A stretch of 15,764 nucleotides of DNA from Saccoglossus kowalevskii (Eukaryota; Hemichordata; Enteropneusta; Harrimaniidae), in NCBI RefSeq assembly GCF_000003605.2, contig NW_003113985.1, positions 12,185 to 27,948 of the forward strand, in the 5' to 3' direction. The position numbers and the translations under genes were made by a program. Under the pieces are notes generated by a model that saw nothing but the letters and a program-made list of their open reading frames with translations, had not been told where the DNA came from and did no database searches. Of this stretch, positions 9,023 to 15,764 are shown one piece after another. The first letter of the stretch is position 1; the number at the start of each line of letters is the position of its first letter.

Positions 9023-9377
9023 GATTTCGTGGTGCTCAACGAAATCACAATTTCCTACAAGGACAAGGATGGATACGGTATTTTTTGTCGTAGATACAAT
9101 TGTGATGATAGTCTACAAGTTGGGTGAGATTTCAGCGTAATTGTGCTAATGATATTAAGTGATATATTTTAAATTGTCCTCCCACTTTGAGGAGACTGTG
9201 GAAATAGTGAGGATTTGGTAGCTAATAAATTGTAGTGAAAGTAATACGCGTGTTTTTTTTTTTTTACGGAAAGCGCGTATTTGATAGTGTTTAAAACTAA
9301 ATTCAATTCAGAAATGTTATTTGTTGAAAAGAAACACTCTTATAATCGTAGCAATGCCGTATTAGTTTATGGAAATA
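9023..9377. repeat. ~350-bp interspersed repeat, copy 2
   Basis: Same family and orientation as 556-897, and better preserved. Its left end carries a 24-bp near-palindrome, with GATTTCGT and ACGAAATC flanking GGTGCTCA. It contains a 13-T run at 9253-9265 that is absent from copy 1, next to small inverted ACGCG/CGCGT sequence. It ends at ATTAGTTTATGGAAATAAGG. Class unknown. Confidence 0.75.
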
Positions 9378-10040
9378 AGGTCCACCGGATTTGGGCTTCT
9401 GTGCGCTAGCTAATGTGGTGAGGAGCATACAGGCATTTATACCGCCTGGGGCACGACTGACTTGTCAAATAAAGGTAACATAATCAGCAATCAAAATACA
9501 CTAGAATATATTCAAAGATAACAAAGCAGTATAAATGAAACAATTCGAGGGATCTATACTAGCTAATATCTAGTCGAATGCGTGGCAGTACCAGCATAGG
9601 GAACAAGGATAATACATGTGCTATTAATAGAGCTGACACGATATGTCGTCATGGCAACCAAACCCCGAACGCGCGCATTTGGTCATACCACGCGGTTTTT
9701 CCTGGAAACAAATCGCCAAATTATAGTGAAAATATAGTCCTGGAACACAATACAATGTCACAATTTCAATGTATTACCAATGTCCGATAATAAATTCACA
9801 ACAGTAAAAGTTACAAAGAGAGAGTTCGATTCTGTTTCTCTCTATGGCGGGATGTGATATCGGCTTCAGTACCCAAATACACAGGGGATCGGGAATAAAA
9901 ATACAGACTCTAAAACTGTAGTTCAAATTAATCCAACAACCATGTGGAATACAACCGGAGTTACACAGTACAACGTGTCAGCAGTATTACGATGCGATAA
10001 AATACTATTTTGTAAGCTACAAAATGGTACAATTAGGGAT
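9378..10040. other. Unassigned region with slightly higher CpG content
   Basis: I see no recognisable gene. The stretch 9560-9720 holds several CG dinucleotides and an X-box-like motif (9645-9658). The open stretch at 9578-9790 has no domain or plausible context and is not called as a gene. Confidence 0.4.
9645..9658 (+). promoter_or_regulatory. X-box-like (RFX) motif
   Basis: GTCGTCATGGCAAC fits the RFX X-box consensus GTHNYYATRRNAAC at every constrained position. Such sites drive ciliary genes in animals, but no such gene is visible nearby, so function is only a possibility. Confidence 0.3.
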
Positions 10041-10048
10041 TGTGGATA

Positions 10049-10262
10049 AGGTGCGGAATATTTGAAATCCGGGGGGGGGCTTGGAAGATTTTGGACATAC
10101 AAATGTACATATTAATCCAAGTAGAAAAAATAGAACGTAATATAATTTTAGGAAGCATAGGTATTAATGTAAACAAATTGACACAAGATTTATACGAGAA
10201 AAAATTACAAACTTTTTATTTTCCAAGCCCTCCCCAAGATCTCAAATGGTTCACCCCTAAAG
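10049..10262. mobile_element. Short terminal-inverted-repeat element (MITE-like)
   Basis: The left end (10049-10085, with TTTGAAATCC, nine G, then CTTGG) is the inverted copy of the right end (10225-10262, CCAAGCCCTCCCCAAGAT, CTCAAAT, then ACCCCT). The arms are roughly 36-40 bp with several mismatches and a small gap. The ~210-bp interior is AT-rich and non-coding. This fits a non-autonomous DNA transposon. Target duplications are not clear because the right end abuts another palindrome, so the superfamily is unassigned. Confidence 0.65.
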
Positions 10263-10465
10263 GCCGACTCAGACAGCTTCGCCCGACGTTCACCGATGAA
10301 AAAGGATGTCGCGTCGCTTCAGTGTGAGTTGTCGCAAAACAAGACGACCCGTGTTTAATGTTTTAGACGAGACGTTCGTCCCCGCGTTCGTCGGCGACAG
10401 CATTGTAAGATGGTTTGTCTCAGACGATATTCCCGTGACGTTGAGCGAGGCTGTCTGAGTTCGGC
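10263..10465. repeat. CpG-rich imperfect palindrome (~200 bp)
   Basis: The left arm 10263-10293 (GCCGACTCAGACAGCTTCGC, then CGACGTTCAC) pairs with the right arm 10435-10465 (GTGACGTTGAGCG, then GGCTGTCTGAGTTCGGC). Weaker pairing continues inward. The block and its right flank to about 10510 are rich in CG and GACG/CGAC words, unlike the AT-rich surroundings. It could be a second terminal-inverted-repeat element or a hairpin relic. Confidence 0.5.
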
Positions 10466-11298
10466 TTAAATGACCATCGCTTTCGACGACGAGGACGACC
10501 CGGGATCGTGACCGCTGTTATTAAAAAAATCGTGAAGAAGATTAAATATTGAGACAATTTTTATTGATTGACAACCTGTAACCTGACCTGTAACCTGCGT
10601 TTTCTTGCTGCCGTGGAAATTGTTATCCTCCAAAAACATTGTTATCTTTGATCATGGGTTTGCAAGGCAAGTGCTCGATTCAGAAATGAAAATATTGTCC
10701 AGTTTGGGGTTGAGATCAACAACAAAACAAGCTGAGGTAATTACCAAGGACCAAACCGCGTTACTGTTGAAAATGAAGCTGCTAGGAAACTATTCTCCCC
10801 GGATTCTTGTTCGCACTAGTATATTTCTAAATGACACTTTTCCTTCAGAAGCAGAATGGAACATCGAGCTCTACGTTTTGACCCACCCCAAATAACTTTA
10901 CACGAGTCACCACATGAAACACCTTATTTGAAGTATGTAGAAGACGTGTCGAAAAGCATCCAAGGTCGTTTAAAGCATCGCAGAGTAAGACGAAAGGAGG
11001 TAATGCAATATACAAATGCTGAAAATCCCCAACAATGCCATATTAGAATGTACAAGAAGTACAAATGAGTCTGCCCACCCGAGGGAAAACAAAGCATTCT
11101 ACCTGCAACCCCGGCGTAAATACGAAGAATCCGACAAAATATGGTTTACTAAGCAGCCGATGGGTCACAATTCTATTCAACTCGTGGTGCCAGATTTGTT
11201 CCGATCTGCTGGAATCGTGCTACAGCTGCGACCAGTCTTTATGAGCAGTGTTAATGATCAACTCATAATGGAACGAACAGGACACCGCTCAGTAGAAG

Positions 11299-11479
11299 GT
11301 AGCCAAACTTGAACATTATTAATATATTGCTATCACTGTAAACTAACTTAACAAAAGAAAGTAGCAAAACACGTTTTTACTGGTCGATTTTTCAAAGAAT
11401 TTTAAATGAATACATGATCACATGAAAAACTTAATTAAATTTAAATTATTCTGACAATGTTTGTTTTTTTAATCTACAG
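11299..11479 (+). other. Intron of the recombinase relic (GT-AG, phase 1)
   Basis: The exon ends GTAGAAG and the intron starts GTAGCC. It ends in a T-rich tract and CTACAG before GTGTTCGC. Joining the two sides in phase 1 gives the family sequence RSVEG-VRSYKR without a gap, while reading through gives a quick stop. This exact restoration is strong evidence for the intron. Confidence 0.85.
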
Positions 11480-11490
11480 GTGTTCGCAGT

Positions 11491-11493
11491 TAT
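11491..11493 (+). other. Codon of the presumed catalytic tyrosine
   Basis: TAT within the RSYKR motif at the start of exon 2. In tyrosine recombinases the tyrosine after the GH.S box is the nucleophile that attacks DNA. The assignment is by motif position within the family. Confidence 0.6.
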
Positions 11494-11573
11494 AAACGCA
11501 CAACACAGAACCAGGAAATGAAAGTAAGCAATAGTAAGCTGCTACAATCTCCAAGCAAGTAAACGTCGACCTT

Positions 11574-11620
11574 CATGGATTTTCCAATACGTCGTCTTCT
11601 GTTGATGTTGGAATCCATAA
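11574..11620. repeat. Small hairpin within the recombinase 3' tail
   Basis: ATGGATTTTCCAA and TTGGAATCCAT are inverted copies separated by about 20 bases. They may be fortuitous. Confidence 0.35.
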
Positions 11621-11729
11621 ACTAAACACTCAAGACGTTGGGGCTACAACAATTGCGTGTTTACTATTACCCGTAATATCTGATCAAATATAACAGTATA
11701 ATATGTCAACATAATATTTGATTGAAAAC

Positions 11730-11735
11730 AATAAA
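11730..11735 (+). terminator. Candidate poly(A) signal after the recombinase relic
   Basis: AATAAA followed within about 30 bases by the GT-rich TGTTTGTGT lies about 170 bases after the exon 2 stop. It is the first plausible cleavage signal downstream, but in AT-rich DNA such hexamers are common. Confidence 0.35.
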
Positions 11736-12429
11736 TGTGCAACAATCGTTCAACCTGTTTGTGTAATTTATTCGGAGACGAAGTCGAGTGTTATTTCCGA
11801 TATCATGCCGAAAGTATGGCAGGGATATAACTATCGCCCATTCCGTTCAAATGTCGCCTGAGTTGGGGGTTGTTTAAAAAATAAAACTCAAAGTCTATTG
11901 TTATTTTGCGTGTGAAGTGTGTATATATTGAATAATAAATGAAATATTTTTTGTTATGTGTTTGTATACATAACCGAATAGACCAATCAGTAACAACGTT
12001 GGTTGTAATAACGTTCTCTGCGTCCAAGAGTAAACGGAAATAAAGAATCGGATTACAACTATGGAGCGACTCAAACATACAAAGACATATTCATGGGAAA
12101 AAGTTATGATATATCTATATAGCTTTAATAAAAAAGTACAACAATTAGCCTGTATCATGCATGACATATGTAGGTTAACATCTCCACATTATCAGCTGAC
12201 TCACGAAAACAAATGATGTTATATAATGAAAAATAACCTCTAAATTTTCAAAGTACTTTCTGGATGACATAACATCACCAGATGAAAATGTTCCAATTAA
12301 CACATAAAACAGCAAAATTATCTCAGACTTGACATTGAGACGAAAAAAAAACACGAAAAAAACATTTATAACTAATTGAACAAACTACAGGACTGATTTC
12401 AACGTTACTAGCACTAAACATTATAGAAT
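11736..12429. other. Region without identifiable genes
   Basis: Two overlapping minus-strand open stretches (between 11803 and 12167) show no domain and no shared frame with any repeat copy. They are taken as chance. I see no other structure. Confidence 0.4.
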
Positions 12430-13175
12430 GGGACCTGACTGAATATTATAAATACAAGTACTTGCCAGCATGCCTGCATGAAAACAAGCATGGTCTGAAA
12501 ATCTTATGTAACTTGGCACTTTCCCAGTGAAAACTAAATCCTGGGAACAACAATACATCTCTGCATAGGAGGCAGCCATGTTTTGATGCACACTGTATCT
12601 GTGGAAATGTACTAACCCACCAGTGTCTATGCCAGAGTGAAACGTGATAAAAAGCAACCAGTTTATGCTTGATATTGCAACTCTTTATACCGGGAAGGTA
12701 ATTGTTAATTTTGATGCGCTTTGTCGGAGGTACCTTATAGTAAAAAACAAATCCCATCGATGTGATTGCTTAAATGTTTATTTGGTAATAATGCACTACT
12801 TTGAAGGTTGATAGTATATTTTTATGGCGCAGAATATGTACATAATTGATAATGATATACTATTTTATTGAACAACTAGCACTGTAACTTATGGAGCTGA
12901 GAACTACAATATTTGTTATTCTTGTGCTGTTGTACACCATTGTGCGCAAAATTGTGTTTCAAAGACATGTACAGCATGGTTATTGATATTTCAATGTATT
13001 TTATTGCAGACAAAGAGTGTTTTCTTCACTTACAAGATGCCAAACTACAAAGTATTATTCATGTATTGTACTGATTCTGCCTAGTCAAAGCAGTTCCTGT
13101 GTAAGTTTTCACTTGACTAATTAATGTAACATCTGATCCTATTTTACATAACAAAGTTTGTATTAACAATACGTG
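12430..13175 (-). repeat. Inverted copy of the repeat mosaic
   Basis: The part 12660-13175 is the clear inverted partner of 1890-2450. The part 12430-12640, read on the minus strand, is weakly similar to 3470-3570 (ATGGCTGCC, then TTTTCACTG..AA). This suggests that both segments belong to one parental element. The plus strand carries TATTTTATTGCAG (AG at 13008-13009), a 91-base block, and GTAAGT at 13101-13106, so the conserved block is framed like an exon. One frame of that block is open, but it is not the frame that is open in the other copy. Confidence 0.72.
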
Positions 13176-14280
13176 CTTATTATTATTCCTAGTGGGCGGG
13201 GAATATTTGAATTTAATATCTTAATTAGCAGGGGAAACAAAACTGACTCGCTCAATATGTCTATATAACAATTTAACATATATATTAACATTAACATATA
13301 GCAAGGCAAATATAATTGGTTAGCTAAAAATTAGTTAATGATATTGAACACCACATTTGCGCATTTGTGTATTAAATTATATTTGAAAAATCTTATATGA
13401 CAGATTATCTGCTCACGTAAACTTCAGAAAATATAAAAATGGTTACTACTAGATGTATTATGGCGTACAGTTTTCAGTAACTTGTGCACGCCAACTCAAT
13501 CATATTTTAATTCAATGTGTGATAATTCTTTTCACACATTTATAACTTCTACATTGTATTGTATTTTTCATAAAAGCATAAAAGTGTTCAATGGACATCT
13601 GAAAATAACAGTGAGTATATGTTCACTTTCATTCTCAGTCGAAAATACTTATGAAGACATATCTGCCTAGGATAAATGGCGCAAACACTTTTCAAATGGT
13701 TTGTTAAGTGATTATAATTCACCTGGTCTTTAAAATACATTGATGTGTGTATACATAATGCAATTTTATTTGTCTTGGCAGCTGAAAAAGAGTTTATGTC
13801 TGGGGAAGGTAGTAGTAGTAAATCTAATAAAGATACAGGTAAATATATTATCTTGTTTACTGAAATCATTGTTACCTACTGTGAAACATGTTGAAAAAGC
13901 GACATCCAATTTTAGCGAATTGTGGCAAAATGACGTAATAGCGAAATGTCGATTTTAGCGAATCTCTCTTGTCATTGTTAATTTCCTGTTTTCACAATAC
14001 TTGTCTGTCGCGCGCCAAAACTAATGCGCAGTTATCACCTCCATAAAAAACAAAGAAAAACTGTCAAGTGTAATTTGATTCTGTTCGCAATAATAAAAAA
14101 CTGATTCAACAGTGATTTGAAAAATTGGGACCAATAAATTACTAAGTACTACTAATTTCCGCAATAATATATCAGTATGACTTCATTTATTTATTTTCAT
14201 TGTAATAATGACCACAATGAATACGTTTATTGTTTCGTGTTAATTTACTTTTCAATAAAGTGTATCTATCATGTCAGTAC
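13176..14280. other. AT-rich region with one exon-like island
   Basis: No recognisable gene is present. A 57-base block at 13782-13838 has splice-like borders (separate entry). The 12-mer ATTTTAGCGAAT occurs twice, near 13909 and 13953. Open stretches on both strands overlap each other and lack domains. Confidence 0.4.
13782..13838 (+). other. Exon-like 57-base block (speculative)
   Basis: A T-rich tract and CTTGGCAG precede the block and GTAAAT follows it. Its length is a multiple of three. With phase-1 borders it encodes EKEFMSGEGSSSKSNKDT, a hydrophilic Ser/Lys/Glu-rich peptide. No neighbouring exon is recognised and such matches occur by chance, so this is only a candidate. Confidence 0.2.
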
Positions 14281-14287
14281 GTTAACG

Positions 14288-14299
14288 TTTTTTTTTTTT
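14288..14299 (-). other. Poly(A) tail of the right-hand LINE
   Basis: Twelve T on the plus strand mark the 3' end of the minus-strand element, next to its AATAAA signal at 14315-14310. This confirms the orientation and a retrotransposed origin. Confidence 0.8.
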
Positions 14300-15764
14300 A
14301 AATATAGTCTTTATTTACAAATTTAAGGCCATCGGCCCAGTATTTACATGTACAAGAAGAATATTCGAAAAATAAAAATACTTTACAGAATATTTATAAT
14401 TAAATAAAATCACATATCTGGTTCCTAAGTTTCAATGCATGAAAGATGTATGCAGCCATGTAGTTGTAAAATGTCGGAATTTTGAGAAGTAACAAGATCT
14501 ATAAATTTATCATAAATTTATATAATGTATTGGGTAAGTACTGTACGAGGTTCGCAATTCATGGTAATATGGGCAAACAAGAAGAAAGTTAAACTCATTT
14601 TCAATTTCATCTATGTCACAAAGAGGGCATATACGTTCGTCTTTTTCAATTACACGACGATCTCTTTCAATGCGAAGGCAGTGAGAAGAACATCAAAACC
14701 GTGCAAGAGCTACTCTATGGGAATAAATTCCAACAGATTTTAAATATTTTTCCGGCTGCAATGTAACCTTAAATTCTCGATATGTAACCAGATTGTCTAA
14801 GGAACAAATATCAGTAAGCCACTCAAAATGTAGGCATTTCTTAAAATGACATGAAAATACGCTTACAAATTCCTGAATATTGCCAACTTTCTGCAAATAC
14901 CAAACATGTTCTAATTTACACAAAAACAATAGTTCCCTTATGTCTGCCACCTAGGTAGGTTTCGTCCTCACCCCCGATTTGTCTATGTTATATAACATGT
15001 TGTAGCATTTACGTGGGTATCTGTTACTTGGCATATTGATGATTTAGCCGAATATTTGATGCATCGTTTTGCGATGTAAAAGAAAATAGGGTAATTTCCA
15101 CACTCGCCCAGTACACAATTGTTAGGTGAGGTAGGTGGAAACACCAAGGAAATATATGCAAGCAAGGTATTGATTACGTACCAGACACTCATATTTTTTA
15201 AACCCCCAGACCTCAGAAGCATAGGTTAAAATAGGTAAAATCATGGAATCAAACATTTTAAAGAATGAATCATAATTTAAAGGACCAATTATTCTAGTAA
15301 TTTTCATTTAAATAGCCATAAATGCTTTTTTAGCTTGTTGTGCTAAGACTTCGTTGCAGGTGTCCACTATAACCGACATTTGTTTTGTCCAAGTTCACTG
15401 TCATTTTCCATTTATCACAATACCCCTCAAGCTTACGAATTAATCTTTATAGGCCTATGACAGTGTCCGAAAACACCGAAATGTCGTCAGCAAATAATAA
15501 ACAAAAGAGTTCAATGAGGTCAGAGGAAAGTTGAATACCATGGTGAGGGGACTGTTGTAGTTCAATGGCTAGTTCATTAATGAAGAAGGAAAAAAAGAAG
15601 GGACTAAAAATACAACCTTGGGGCCATCAATTGGACAGTCAAAATATTCCGTATACTGATTTGATGTTCTAATACACGATCTAACATTGGAGTAAATACT
15701 AGTAAGTATACGGAACATTTTTCCTGTCGCCCCACCCTTTATCAAAATATACCATAGTCGCTTT
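14288..15764 (-). pseudogene. LINE (non-LTR retrotransposon), 3' portion with poly(A) tail
   Basis: Read right to left, the RT fingers and palm appear as GGATGKMFRILTSIYSN then QGCIFSPFFFSFFINEL, and the catalytic LFADDISVFSD is encoded around 15494-15483. DKWKMTVNLDKT follows. Then come ILTYASEVWGF (about 15220), NNCVLGECG, NRYPRKCYNMLYN, GIYSHRVALARF, and finally a C-terminal CPLC...CPYYHELR zinc-knuckle-like end. The frame is broken near 15635, by TAA at 15447-15449, by a stop just before MKITRIIG (15307), repeatedly between 15150 and 14950, and by a TGA after VALARF. The 3' end carries AATAAA (14315-14310) and an A12 tail (14299-14288). It differs in motif wording from the LINE at the left edge, so two families are present. 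The 5' end lies beyond the window. Confidence 0.92.

Larger units (their letters stand above)
10587..11693 (+). pseudogene. Crypton/DUF3504-type tyrosine recombinase, frameshifted relic
   Basis: The peptide pieces follow the DUF3504 order known from Crypton transposons and the animal genes derived from them (ZMYM2-like, QRICH1, KIAA1958). First comes the N-terminal helix region, VLDSEMKILSSLG then KQAEVIT and LLGNYSP (10665-10800). Next is the box with RSRMEHRALRFDP (10847-10885), then YLKYVEDVSKS, NAENPQQCHIR, KAFYLQP (11085-11106), GHNS, SAGI, DQLIMERTGHRS (to 11291). After a 181-bp intron comes GVRSYKR (from 11480). The frame shifts near 10838-10845, near 11066-11090 (with a TGA at 11066-11068), and on both sides of 11216-11245. 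The exon 2 frame stops at 11560-11562, and a Ser/Thr-rich open tail in another frame runs to 11693. No ATG opens the first block; upstream in frame is a TGA at 10584. A dead or unreconstructed copy. Confidence 0.88.

Noticed and set aside
10040-10327. 95-codon open stretch upstream of the recombinase as a possible first exon.
   Set aside because: It spans the G-rich inverted-repeat element and half of the adjacent palindrome. The composition follows those structures and shows no protein motif.
11803-12167. Overlapping minus-strand open stretches of about 90 codons.
   Set aside because: There are two competing frames, no domain, no promoter or splice context, and an AT-rich codon mix.

Overview
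The window is eukaryotic, AT-rich, intron-bearing DNA that reads as an invertebrate (metazoan) intergenic region built almost entirely from decayed mobile elements. The organism is inferred from the content: two non-LTR retrotransposons, a DUF3504/Crypton-type tyrosine recombinase relic with a spliced intron, a solo LTR, short terminal-inverted-repeat elements and a degenerate satellite. The retrotransposon protein styles recall those of molluscs, cnidarians and lancelets, but the species cannot be fixed from sequence alone. I see no intact host protein gene, no tRNA or rRNA, and nothing prokaryotic.

Layout. 1-515: 3' part of a minus-strand LINE reverse transcriptase, running off the left edge. 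545-6860: a mosaic of one or a few diverged interspersed repeats. The clearest are a ~350-bp repeat (556-897, direct copy at 9023-9377), a ~0.9-kb repeat in head-to-tail copies (2705-3731 and 5950-6861, older copy at about 1086-1850), and a segment at 1890-2450 whose inverted copy lies at 12660-13175. A ~506-bp solo LTR with a 4-bp target duplication (4565-5070) sits inside this mosaic. 7281-7320 is (AT)20. 7520-8280 is a degenerate array of ~133-145-bp units that ends in a long hairpin (8283-8377), and part of that hairpin is repeated at 8598-8700. 10049-10465 holds a G-rich TIR element next to a CpG-rich palindrome. 10587-11693 is a frameshifted Crypton/DUF3504 recombinase whose last catalytic segment, including the presumed nucleophilic tyrosine, lies in a second exon after a 181-bp GT-AG intron. 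14288-15764 is the 3' part of a second, unrelated minus-strand LINE with poly(A) tail, running off the right edge.

These elements do not work together as a pathway. The window records successive insertions, nesting, inversion and CpG decay. The recombinase relic is the nearest thing to a recognisable gene. The most unusual structures are the inverted, splice-site-bounded repeat block, the satellite-hairpin transition, and the LTR nested in the mosaic. All similarity statements come from reading by eye. Internal repeats were aligned within the window, and protein families were recognised from motifs, not from a search.
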